Assembly (NCBI GenBank): GCA_965222315.1
Contig: OZ244951.1
Location: 3,596,001-3,660,000, forward strand
Direction of reading: 5' to 3'
Source of the DNA: JACKII01 sp965222315
GTDB taxonomy: Bacteria > Pseudomonadota > Alphaproteobacteria > Bin95
DNA length: 64,000 nucleotides
Positions 27,651 through 35,343 of the stretch are shown here, piece by piece (position 1 is the first letter of the stretch; each line of letters begins with the position of its first letter). Below the pieces are notes generated by a model that saw only the letters and a list, made by a program, of their open reading frames with translations, made no database searches and was not told where the DNA came from. A program made the translations under genes and the position numbers.

Positions 27651-28223
27651 ATGCCTATCGACGTAAACGCCCTCGCCAAGAAGCAGCGCCCGCACGGCCT
27701 GCCCTTCCGGATCGGCAAGATCGGCCATGTGGTCCTTCAGGTCGCCGATATGGAGAGGGCCGTCGATTTCTATGTCGGCGTTCTGGGGATGGAGGTCTCC
27801 GATGTCTACGCCGAGGACATGATGCCGGGCGGCATGACCTTCCTACGTTTCAGCCCGGACCATCACGGCCTGGCTTTGGTTGGCGGGCTGGATGGCCCGG
27901 CACAAAACATCGAACTGAACCATGTCGCCTTCGAGGTGGCGAACCTGGACGAGGTGCTGCGGGCGCGGAACCATCTGCAGGCGGCGGGCGTGCCAATCGA
28001 CTTCGAGGGACGCCGCCGCGCAGGTTGCCAGTTCGCGGTCGAGTTCCGCGACCCGGACAATCATCGGCTGGAGATCTATTGGGGCATCGACCAGGTGGGC
28101 GCGCCCGGACAGTCCCGCCCGCGGGATCAATGGAAAGGAGCGCCCTCCCTGGAGGCCGCCATTGCCGACCCGGTTGAAGGCCAGGACGCGACGGTGTTCG
28201 ACAAGCGCCTGCTGAAAGGCTGA
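27651..28223 (+). CDS. VOC family (glyoxalase/extradiol-dioxygenase fold) protein
   Basis: A 190-residue vicinal-oxygen-chelate protein with two beta-alpha-beta-beta-beta modules. The first opens with KIGHVVLQVADMERAVDFY and the second with LNHVAFEVANLDEVLRARN; DPDNHRLEIYW holds the C-terminal metal-ligand glutamate. A ribosome-binding site AAGGAAACGCCC precedes the ATG. It lies only 3 bases before the PrpD-type gene, so both are in one operon. It could be a ring-cleavage dioxygenase, isomerase or epimerase. Confidence 0.88.
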   Translation: MPIDVNALAKKQRPHGLPFRIGKIGHVVLQVADMERAVDFYVGVLGMEVSDVYAEDMMPGGMTFLRFSPDHHGLALVGGLDGPAQNIELNHVAFEVANLDEVLRARNHLQAAGVPIDFEGRRRAGCQFAVEFRDPDNHRLEIYWGIDQVGAPGQSRPRDQWKGAPSLEAAIADPVEGQDATVFDKRLLKG

Positions 28224-28226
28224 GCC

Positions 28227-29534
28227 ATGACCCGCGATTATGACGCTGCGTTCGCGTCCCTGGGCCACTGGCTCGCCGCAACGCCGCTGGAGCCGGATGC
28301 CGAGCGCGCCGCCCGGCGCTTACTGCTGGACACTATCGCCTGCGCCGTTGCGGGCTTCCGCAAGGTTGGCCTCGATCATCTGGCGGCTGAAAGCGGCGGC
28401 TACCGCTTGCTGGGGGCGGACGCTCCGTTGAACGCTGCTGACGCTGCCTACGCCTTCTCTCTGGCCGCCTGCGCCGACGAGGCCTGCGAAGGCTTGGCTT
28501 TCGCCCATGGACGGCCTGGCCTGCATGCTGTCTCCGCCGGGATTGGTGCTGCGCTGCGGACCGATGCGAGCCTCAGCGAACTGCTGGATGCGGTAGCGGC
28601 GGGCTTCGAGTTCGGCGGGCGCATGGGCGCGCTGTTCCGGGCGCTGCCGGGCATACACGTTGACGGCACCTGGGGCCTGGTCGCGGCGACCGTGGCGGCG
28701 CGTAGGCTCTATGGCGGCGATGGCGAGGCAATGGCAGGCGCGGCAACGGCGGCACTCTGCCAGATGCCCGCAAGCCTTTACCTGCCCGTCGCCCAGGGCG
28801 CGGACCTGCGTAACAGTTATTCCGGTCACGCGGCCTCTGCCGGCATGCAGATCGCTGCCTCGCTGGCGGCGGGCATGTCGATCCCTACGGGCGCTGCTGA
28901 AGCAGTCGCTGGCTACGCCTTCCGCCGGGACGATGACGCCTGGATGGGACCGGGCCATCGCCTGCTGCTTGATGGCTATCTCAAACCCTACCCCAGCGTT
29001 CGGCACACCCACTACGGCATCGAAGCCGCACGGGCCTGGCGGCGGTCGCACCCGGAAACACCGGCAGACACCATCGGCACGGTGCGTTTGGAGGTCTACC
29101 CGGAGGCCATCACCTATTGCGGCAACCGCGCACCCAAGACCCCCATCATGGGCCAGTTCTCACTTAGCTATACCCTGGCCTATAGCTTGCTCCACGGCGA
29201 TCTGACGCCCGATGCCTACGAGGAAGCGGCGCTTGGCGACCCCGCCTTGCAGGCCCTCGAAGCACGGATCGAATTGATCCCAGACGAGGCGTTAGGCGCA
29301 GATGGCAAACGCGGCTGCCGCCTGACCGTAGAGGCTGGCGGCGGGGGAAACTGGAGCCAGGAAGTAGATTCCGCGCCCGGCGATGCCTCCGGTCCGCTGA
29401 CGGATGCGCAACTGGCCGACAAGGTGCGGACCTTCTGCACCGGCCGGGTCGCCAACGAGCGCGTGGAGAGCCTTATCCAGGACCTGCTGGAAGGCTCGCC
29501 CGACCAGCCAGTGCGCGGCCTGATTACGCCATAG
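28227..29534 (+). CDS. MmgE/PrpD family protein
   Basis: A 435-residue protein of the 2-methylcitrate dehydratase-like family. It has the all-helical N-terminal domain with RRLLLDTIACAVAGFRKVG (about residues 27-45), a GTWGLVAATVAARRLYGGD segment and the C-terminal YPEAITYCGNRAPKT region. Members dehydrate or isomerise carboxylic acids, for instance 2-methylcitrate or cis-aconitate, but many have other substrates. No prpB or prpC is nearby, so a role in propionate metabolism is not supported. It follows the VOC gene by 3 bases and is convergent with the sugar kinase. Confidence 0.88.
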   Translation: MTRDYDAAFASLGHWLAATPLEPDAERAARRLLLDTIACAVAGFRKVGLDHLAAESGGYRLLGADAPLNAADAAYAFSLAACADEACEGLAFAHGRPGLHAVSAGIGAALRTDASLSELLDAVAAGFEFGGRMGALFRALPGIHVDGTWGLVAATVAARRLYGGDGEAMAGAATAALCQMPASLYLPVAQGADLRNSYSGHAASAGMQIAASLAAGMSIPTGAAEAVAGYAFRRDDDAWMGPGHRLLLDGYLKPYPSVRHTHYGIEAARAWRRSHPETPADTIGTVRLEVYPEAITYCGNRAPKTPIMGQFSLSYTLAYSLLHGDLTPDAYEEAALGDPALQALEARIELIPDEALGADGKRGCRLTVEAGGGGNWSQEVDSAPGDASGPLTDAQLADKVRTFCTGRVANERVESLIQDLLEGSPDQPVRGLITP

Positions 29535-29564
29535 CACTTGCCGCCTGCCCGCCTGGGCTTGAGG

Positions 29565-30452
29565 CTACCGCGGAACGATGGCCCCTGGCGCCTGGATCAC
29601 CTTGGCCGCCATGGCCTGGCCGCGCCGGGCGGCCTCTGCGGCAGGCACGCCCTCCATCCGCGCAGCAAGGTAGGCGCCGTTGAAGGCGTCGCCCGCCGCC
29701 GTCGTATCGACCACCCGCGCAACTTCCTCCGCCGGAATAACCGCGCCGCCGGAGAGGTGCACGCCCGCAGAGCCGTCCTTCACGACCGCTTCCTCCACGC
29801 CGAAACTTTCCAACTGACGGAGCGCCGCCGCTGCCGACGTCGCGCCGAAGACCTGGCGCATGTCGTCGAGGCCGGGCAGTGCAATCGTGCTCCAGGCGAG
29901 GGCGACCTGCAGGGTGGATGCGGCCTCCGCCACATCCTCCCAAAGCTGCGGCCGGTAGTTGATGTCGAATGCGACCTGGCCGCCGGTCTCCACCACTTCC
30001 CGCATGGTCTCGAACACGGCGAGCCGGCTTTCCACGTCCAGCACCGCGAGCGAAATCCCGGTCAGGTACAGCCACTTCGCCCGGCGTAGGTCCGCCAACG
30101 CTGCATGCGCATCAGGCCCCCGGAACAGATCGCGGTAGGGGGCGGCATCGCGCCAATAGTGAAAGCTGCGCTCGCCCGCGGAGTCGGTCTTGATCCAGTA
30201 GAGCCCAGGCACCCGGCCCGCAAACCGCCGTACCGTGGCGGTGCCGACGCCCTCGTCATTCCAGGCAGCGACCATCTCCCCGCTGAACGGATCGTCGCCG
30301 AGCGCTGTGAGATAGCTCACCGCGGCGCCGCTGCGGGCGGCGTAGACTGCGGTATTGAGCGTATCGCCGCCGAATGCCTTGGCGATCTGCCCGCCGGGAC
30401 GTTCCGAGAGTTCCAGCATGCATTCGCCGACACTGAGCAAGGCGGCTCTCAT
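29565..30452 (-). CDS. kdgK: PfkB family sugar kinase, 2-keto-3-deoxygluconate kinase-like
   Basis: A 295-residue ribokinase-family protein. N-terminal SVGECMLELSERPGG and GGDTLNTAVYAARSG match 2-keto-3-deoxygluconate kinases, and the C-terminal anion-hole motif VVDTTAAGDAFNGAYLA holds the catalytic aspartate. It would phosphorylate a sugar acid such as KDG with ATP, feeding the Entner-Doudoroff route. No aldolase is adjacent. The start at 30452 is 57 bases from the divergent secreted-protein gene. The family is sure, the exact sugar likely but not proven. Confidence 0.8.
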   Translation of the reverse strand: MRAALLSVGECMLELSERPGGQIAKAFGGDTLNTAVYAARSGAAVSYLTALGDDPFSGEMVAAWNDEGVGTATVRRFAGRVPGLYWIKTDSAGERSFHYWRDAAPYRDLFRGPDAHAALADLRRAKWLYLTGISLAVLDVESRLAVFETMREVVETGGQVAFDINYRPQLWEDVAEAASTLQVALAWSTIALPGLDDMRQVFGATSAAAALRQLESFGVEEAVVKDGSAGVHLSGGAVIPAEEVARVVDTTAAGDAFNGAYLAARMEGVPAAEAARRGQAMAAKVIQAPGAIVPR

Positions 30453-30509
30453 CGTCCGCTCCGACAGGGACGAGGGGAAATCACCGCGGCCAAAGGAAAG
30501 GAAATGGTC

Positions 30510-31304
30510 ATGAAACTGAAACCTCCAATACTGAGCTGCCTGCTGGCGGTAGCTTGGCTGTCAAGCGTGCAGGCGCAAGAGCTTCACATATATGGTTCGG
30601 TGACGGAGACCAAATTCTCGGGCAAGGGCGGCGGCGGCGAGACGCTGGCGACGCCTTCCGGCATGGACGCCTCGGTCGCCAGCATTGTCGCGCGCGAACG
30701 CGGCGACGATCCCTGTCATCTGGAAGTCACTTTTCGTGACGTGAACAGCAACGCGCCGGTCCACACCGCGAAATTTACCGAATGCGCCGACAGCGGCAAC
30801 AAGCGGAACGGCCGGAAAAGCTCCGAAAAGCACGTGACGGGTACGGAGTCCTTTTACGCCGACTTTTGGGCGGTTGGCGCGCGAGTCTGCCACAACAATG
30901 CCGGCGACAAGGTCAAAGGCCTGGCCCTGATCTTCCGGCGCAAGACCTGTGTGTTGGGCGCGCCGGACTTTACGGTAATGCCGTCCAGCACGAGCCACGG
31001 CAAAAGCGGCGGGCACGAGTTCACGCTGCATTCGGACACCGGCCCCAAAACCTATTCCTGCGACAGCCCGCAGGCATATACGTCAAAATGGTTCGAGCGC
31101 ACCAACTGCACCGGCGGCTTCGGCCTGCCGGACAGCGACTGGAAGCGGGAGGTGCGGTGCCCCGGCGGCCGGATCGCGGTCGGGCTGGTGCTCAGCACCC
31201 GCGATGGCGGCGGTGACCGTACGATGATCGACGGCGTTGCCGTGCAGTGCCAGCGGGTGGACGAAGTACCGACCGGGGGCTCCTGGGCGGTCCGGCCGGA
31301 ATAG
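30510..31304 (+). CDS. Exported protein with eight cysteines, unknown function
   Basis: A 264-residue protein not recognised by family. A Sec signal peptide is clear (MKLKPPILSCLLAVAWLSSVQA, likely cut after residue 22). The mature part has eight cysteines, enough for four disulfides. Its C-terminal CPGGRIAVGLVLS, GGDRTMIDGVAVQC and an internal WAVGARVC / VKGLALIF segment look like internal repeats, and vaguely like the beta-prism of vitelline membrane outer layer protein I; this is weak inference. An AAGGAAAGGAA site favours the ATG at 30510 over 30504. It may be co-expressed with the exported cupin 157 bases downstream. Confidence 0.8.
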   Translation: MKLKPPILSCLLAVAWLSSVQAQELHIYGSVTETKFSGKGGGGETLATPSGMDASVASIVARERGDDPCHLEVTFRDVNSNAPVHTAKFTECADSGNKRNGRKSSEKHVTGTESFYADFWAVGARVCHNNAGDKVKGLALIFRRKTCVLGAPDFTVMPSSTSHGKSGGHEFTLHSDTGPKTYSCDSPQAYTSKWFERTNCTGGFGLPDSDWKREVRCPGGRIAVGLVLSTRDGGGDRTMIDGVAVQCQRVDEVPTGGSWAVRPE

Positions 31305-31461
31305 TGTTGCGAACCGCTATGCTGGCGGGTGCGCCGATAGAACCGGTGGAATTTCAGCCGATGACCGGCCCCCGAAGTCGGCTCTTGATCGGTTCTCGAC
31401 CGTTATGTTAGGCGCGCCATGCTCGTTGCATGGCAGTAACGAGAAAGCAAAGGAGGACGAC

Positions 31462-31920
31462 ATGAGGAGACTCAAACCGGCTTTCTTCGCATTGGCACTG
31501 GCGCCCTTGCTCGCGGCCGGCGCCGGGCCGGCCGCCATGGCGGAGGAACAGGCTATTTCCCGCGCTTCCGACGATACATCGCTCGAATGGGGGCCATGTC
31601 CCGGTTTCATGCCTGACGGCTGCCAGATCAGCGTGCTGAACGGCAATCCCGGCAAAAAGAACGCCGACATCTACTTCCGCGTTCCGGGCGGCGTGGAGAT
31701 TCCCCGGCATTGGCATCACTCGCCTGAGCGGATGGTGCTCGTTTCCGGTGAGATGAGCGTCACCTATGACGGGCAGGAGCCAGTCGTGCTGAACGTTGGC
31801 ACCTATGCCTACGGTCCCGCGCAGAAGCCGCACAGCGCCGAATGCCTTTCCGATGAGGCGTGCACGCTATTCATTGCGTTCGTTCAGCCGGTGGACGCCA
31901 TGAAAGGCGCGCCGGACTGA
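31462..31920 (+). CDS. Exported cupin-domain protein
   Basis: A 152-residue protein with an N-terminal signal peptide (MRRLKPAFFALALAPLLA...AMAEEQ) and a single cupin domain. The metal-site motif is HWHHSPERMVLVSGE (about residues 81-95), followed by a second histidine in KPHSAEC. The ATG at 31462 has the excellent site AAAGGAGGACGAC. Periplasmic cupins of this kind bind a metal and are often oxidoreductases or metal-sensing binding proteins. It is convergent with the glutathione transferase gene 7 bases away. Confidence 0.85.
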   Translation: MRRLKPAFFALALAPLLAAGAGPAAMAEEQAISRASDDTSLEWGPCPGFMPDGCQISVLNGNPGKKNADIYFRVPGGVEIPRHWHHSPERMVLVSGEMSVTYDGQEPVVLNVGTYAYGPAQKPHSAECLSDEACTLFIAFVQPVDAMKGAPD

Positions 31921-31926
31921 CGCCGG

Positions 31927-32541
31927 CTATGGTGCGGTGGCCCGGAAGGAGGGCCGCTGCACCATTTCCCCATGCCAGTCGGCAAGCCCCGGATGGCTCT
32001 GCCGCCACTCCCAATCGGGAAAGCGCAGCAGCATGTAGTCGAGCGCAATGGCCAGCAGGATACGGCCCAGGCTCAGGGGCTTGGCCGTCAGGTCTTCGAT
32101 CCTGCCGTCCAGGTCAGTCAGGCAGCGCTCAATCCGCTCCGCCTCGTACTCGATGAAGGGGCCGTACTGGTATTCGTCCGGCTTGCGAAACTCCCGCGTT
32201 CGCCAGGCGATGGCGTCCATCAGCGCGTGGGCATAGGCATCCAGCGCCCGCTCCTCCCAGTGGGCGCGGCCGTCTTTCGGCATCAGCGGTGGCGCATCGC
32301 CGAATTGCTCCAGATACTCGCAGATCAGGGTGGATTCGAGCAGGACCAAGCCCTTGTCCCGGCCCTCCTCCACCACCAAAGCGGGCACCTTGCCGGTCGG
32401 GTTGTGGCGCAGGACTTCGTTCTCCGGCGTCCGCACGGTAACAGCCACCTCCCGCACCAACTGGCCGAGGCCGCGCTCCGCCACGGCAATCCGCACCTTG
32501 CGGGCGAAGGGCGAAGTGGGGCCGTAGTAGTGGGTCATCAT
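31927..32541 (-). CDS. Glutathione S-transferase family protein
   Basis: A 204-residue protein with an N-terminal thioredoxin-like domain (SPFARKVRIAVAERGL, then VPALVVEE and LLESTLICEYLE) and a helical C-terminal domain. The start ATG overlaps the stop of the gentisate-dioxygenase-like gene as ATGA (32538-32541), so the two are translationally coupled. In gentisate pathways a glutathione transferase can isomerise maleylpyruvate to fumarylpyruvate, so that role is a reasonable hypothesis. By sequence it looks more like the YibF group than a classic maleylpyruvate isomerase. Confidence 0.87.
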   Translation of the reverse strand: MMTHYYGPTSPFARKVRIAVAERGLGQLVREVAVTVRTPENEVLRHNPTGKVPALVVEEGRDKGLVLLESTLICEYLEQFGDAPPLMPKDGRAHWEERALDAYAHALMDAIAWRTREFRKPDEYQYGPFIEYEAERIERCLTDLDGRIEDLTAKPLSLGRILLAIALDYMLLRFPDWEWRQSHPGLADWHGEMVQRPSFRATAP

Positions 32542-33569
32542 TGGCTACCACCCTTTTCCTCGCGCCAAATGTCGAGCTTTTCCTGCACCACCCGGTCGGA
32601 GAAGCTGAACAGGGTTGCATCCTTGTCCGCCCGGTGCCGCCGCCAGGCCCAACTTGGAGCCACGAACACATCACCCGGCGCCCAGCGGAAGGTCCCCCCG
32701 CCAATCTCGCTCTCTCCCTCGCCCTCCGCCACGCAGAACACGGTCGCGTCGGTGGCGCGGTAGGGCTGGCTCTCGAAGCCCCTGGCGAATGATTGCAGGT
32801 AGGCGGCCATGGTCGGCATGGCGTAGCCACCCGTCACCGGATTGACATACCGCAGGCGCCGTCCATGGCAGGCGTCAATGGAGGTGGCTGCCACCGCCGC
32901 TTTCGAGCGGGCAAAGGGATAATGGAAAATCGGGGAGGTCAGCCCGTCCGGCGTCTCCTCCGGCAGCATGGCGTTGCCGAACCGCGCAAGCGCCGCGCCC
33001 GGCGGCTCGGTCGGTTCGCGGGCAGCTTCGTTGGAGCGCTCCGCGAAGCCTGCGTCAAAGGTCTGGATGATCGGGATGTCAAGGCCATCCAGCCACACAA
33101 CCGGCCCTTCGCCCGCATTGCCGTGGTCATGCCAGCCCCAGGTCGGCGTGATGACAAAGTCGCCGGGCGCCATGGTCACCCGCTCGCCATTGACCGTGGT
33201 ATAGCCGCCCTCCCCCTCGATCAGGAAGCGCAGCGCAGTCTGGGTATGCCGGTGCGCCGGGGCCACCTCGCCGGGCAATACCAGTTGCAGCCCGGCATAG
33301 AGGGAGGTGGTAGCGCGGCTCAGACCGGCCAGGCCCGGGTTCTCCAGCACCAGCACGCGCCGCTCCGCCTCCTCCGCTGTGATAATGTCGCCCGACGCCA
33401 GCACATGGGGGCGGCACTCGGCATACGACCAGAGCACCGGCTTGCAGGACGAGGCAGGCTCCGGCGTCACCAGCCCCGCCATCACCTCCCACAGCGGGGT
33501 CATGCTTTGCGGCTTGATGGTCTCATAGTAGCGGGCGCGTTGGGCCTGAGAGGTGTTCGGTTCGGGCAT
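32538..33569 (-). CDS. Gentisate 1,2-dioxygenase-like bicupin
   Basis: A 343-residue two-cupin protein of the gentisate 1,2-dioxygenase / salicylate 1,2-dioxygenase group, which cleaves a hydroxybenzoate ring with Fe(II). Candidate iron ligands are His106 and His108 in PAHRHTQTALRF and His147 or His149 in GWHDHG. The second cupin (WAPGDVFVAPSWAWRRH) lacks a full site, as usual. The ATG at 33569 with AAGGG upstream is preferred to a start at 33641, which would overlap the hydratase gene. It is the middle gene of hydratase - dioxygenase - transferase, indicating aromatic acid breakdown. Confidence 0.88.
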   Translation of the reverse strand: MPEPNTSQAQRARYYETIKPQSMTPLWEVMAGLVTPEPASSCKPVLWSYAECRPHVLASGDIITAEEAERRVLVLENPGLAGLSRATTSLYAGLQLVLPGEVAPAHRHTQTALRFLIEGEGGYTTVNGERVTMAPGDFVITPTWGWHDHGNAGEGPVVWLDGLDIPIIQTFDAGFAERSNEAAREPTEPPGAALARFGNAMLPEETPDGLTSPIFHYPFARSKAAVAATSIDACHGRRLRYVNPVTGGYAMPTMAAYLQSFARGFESQPYRATDATVFCVAEGEGESEIGGGTFRWAPGDVFVAPSWAWRRHRADKDATLFSFSDRVVQEKLDIWREEKGGSQ

Positions 33570-33585
33570 GGCCGGCGATCCCTTG

Positions 33586-34353
33586 CTATTTCTCGCCCCT
33601 GGCGAAGGCTTCCCGGGCGCGGTGGGCCGGCTCAGCATCACGCACCAGCAGCGACACGTCCGAGTCCATGAAGGACGTCGCGTGGTGCAGGGCGTTAGCG
33701 GTTGCGTTCACCGCCTGCTTGCTCATGGTGACGATTTCGGGCGGCATGGCGGCGGCGGCTTCGGCAAGTTTCAGGGCTTCCTCCACCGCATACCCCTCGT
33801 CGGCCAACTCGTCGATCAGACCCCAGTCATAGGCCTGCTGCGCAGGCATCTTCTCACACAGCACGATGATCCGCTTGGCGCGGGCCGGGTTGACCATGGT
33901 GAGCAGCCGCGGGATCGCCTGCCACTGCAGGGTCAGGCCGATTTTCACTTCCGGCACATAGAGATAGGCGCTGCGGGACATGGTGCGCCAGTCGCAGGTG
34001 ATGGCCAGCGCCGCACCCGCGCCGACGGCGAGCCCCTCGATTGCCGCGATGGTGATCTGGGGCATCTCCTCCCACGCCCGGCAGAGGCGGCGGCCCATCT
34101 GGCTGCGGTCGCGCTGGCTGGCGAAGCTGGCGCCGCCATAGCTCTCCTTCAGGTCCGCCCCGGCGGAGAACGCCTTCTTCATGCCGGTCAGCACCACCGC
34201 ATGGATGTCATGGCGGCCGTAGAAGGAGAAGGCGACATCGGTCAGTTCGCGGACCAGCGCCTCGTTGAAGGCGTTCAGCGCCTCGCCGCGGTCAAAGGTG
34301 ACGATCGCGACATTGCCGCGTTCCTCGACGGTGGTGAATTTCCAGTCTGGCAT
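33586..34353 (-). CDS. Enoyl-CoA hydratase/isomerase family protein
   Basis: A 255-residue crotonase-fold protein. The oxyanion-hole segments are AFSAGADLKE and IAAIEGLAVGAGAALAITCD; the second lacks the first catalytic glutamate of true hydratases (GAGAALA instead of GGGCELA), while the second is present in YVPEVKIGL. Such members are often isomerases, hydrolases or ring-cleaving enzymes, so the precise reaction is open. The ATG at 34353 is preceded by GGGACGGATA. It is the first gene of the three-gene aromatic-type operon, 16 bases before the dioxygenase. Confidence 0.88.
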   Translation of the reverse strand: MPDWKFTTVEERGNVAIVTFDRGEALNAFNEALVRELTDVAFSFYGRHDIHAVVLTGMKKAFSAGADLKESYGGASFASQRDRSQMGRRLCRAWEEMPQITIAAIEGLAVGAGAALAITCDWRTMSRSAYLYVPEVKIGLTLQWQAIPRLLTMVNPARAKRIIVLCEKMPAQQAYDWGLIDELADEGYAVEEALKLAEAAAAMPPEIVTMSKQAVNATANALHHATSFMDSDVSLLVRDAEPAHRAREAFARGEK

Positions 34354-34477
34354 TATCCGTCCCATATGGCTCTTGAGCGGGGCGTTCAGGCGACGCCCTT
34401 ACTTGCCACGATCTTGCGCGGCGCCCCTTCAATAAGCAACCGCGCAGGATCCGAACGGGACAGGCGGCGTTGCCGCG

Positions 34478-35332
34478 CTAGCGGATCAGCATGACCGGAA
34501 TCAGGCAGGACCGGATCATCTCCGTGGTGGTGGAGCCGATAATCATGCTGCGGATGCGGGAATGGCCATAGGCGCCCATGACCAACAGGCCGATGCCATC
34601 CGCCTCCACCCGCTTGGCGATGGCGGCACTGGCCGGTCCGGGCTCGATATCCGTTGTCACTTGGTAGCCAGCCGCCGATAGCATCATTTCGGCATCGTCC
34701 AGCTTTTTCCTGGCTTCCGGCGTATCCGCACCTGCGGTCAGCAGGTGGCATTCCAACCCGGCGAAGAGCGGGCTCCGCGCAATGTGGTCAACGGCCTTCA
34801 AGGCGCTGGTGCCACCGTCGAAGGCGATCAGAAAGCGCTGGATTGGCTTGAAGGCACGAGCGGCAACCAGAATTGGATTGTGCAGCGACCGCACCACCCG
34901 TTCCAGGTTGGAGCCCAGATGCATGGTGGCGAAATTCGCCGCTTCGCCGCGTTTGCCGATCACGACCAGCTCGGCATTTTTTTCCAGGTCCTGCACCGTC
35001 TCGACCAAGTCACCTTTGCGAAGCGTCGTCGTGATCTCCGCCACGCCGTCTGCCGCCAGTCGCGCCTTCGCTTCATCGAGCAACAGGCGGCCACGCTTTT
35101 GGTTCAGCTTGGCCTTCTGCGCATCCAACTCCGCCAGTTCCTCAAGCAGCGCCGTACGGGCGCCAAGCCCGATGCTGCCGCTAAGATTAGCCGGGGCGCT
35201 GTCGGTCTCGCGGCGGCCGATAGCGTGGACGACCTGGACGGAGGCGTTCATGCGGCCCGCCGCCCAGGCGGCGTGGTCGCAAACACTCTGGGAGTAATCC
35301 GATCCGTCAATCAGGGCGATAAGATTGGTCAA
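34478..35332 (-). CDS. Tandem universal stress protein (UspA)
   Basis: A 284-residue cytosolic protein with two UspA domains. The first (residues 1-150) begins MTNLIALIDGSDYSQSVCDHAAWAA and has a GKRGEAANFATMHLGSNLERV nucleotide loop; the second (about 163-284) has the fully conserved G-x2-G-x9-GS loop in GAYGHSRIRSMIIGSTTTE. The second domain probably binds ATP. It follows the SulP transporter by 11 bases, so it is likely part of the same message and may gate or sense anion transport. Confidence 0.94.
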   Translation of the reverse strand: MTNLIALIDGSDYSQSVCDHAAWAAGRMNASVQVVHAIGRRETDSAPANLSGSIGLGARTALLEELAELDAQKAKLNQKRGRLLLDEAKARLAADGVAEITTTLRKGDLVETVQDLEKNAELVVIGKRGEAANFATMHLGSNLERVVRSLHNPILVAARAFKPIQRFLIAFDGGTSALKAVDHIARSPLFAGLECHLLTAGADTPEARKKLDDAEMMLSAAGYQVTTDIEPGPASAAIAKRVEADGIGLLVMGAYGHSRIRSMIIGSTTTEMIRSCLIPVMLIR

Positions 35333-35343
35333 GCGGCGTCTCC

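Noticed and set aside
30105..30509. Upstream extension of the exported eight-cysteine protein
   Set aside because: It overlaps the sugar kinase on the other strand; the signal peptide and ribosome-binding site fix the start at 30510.
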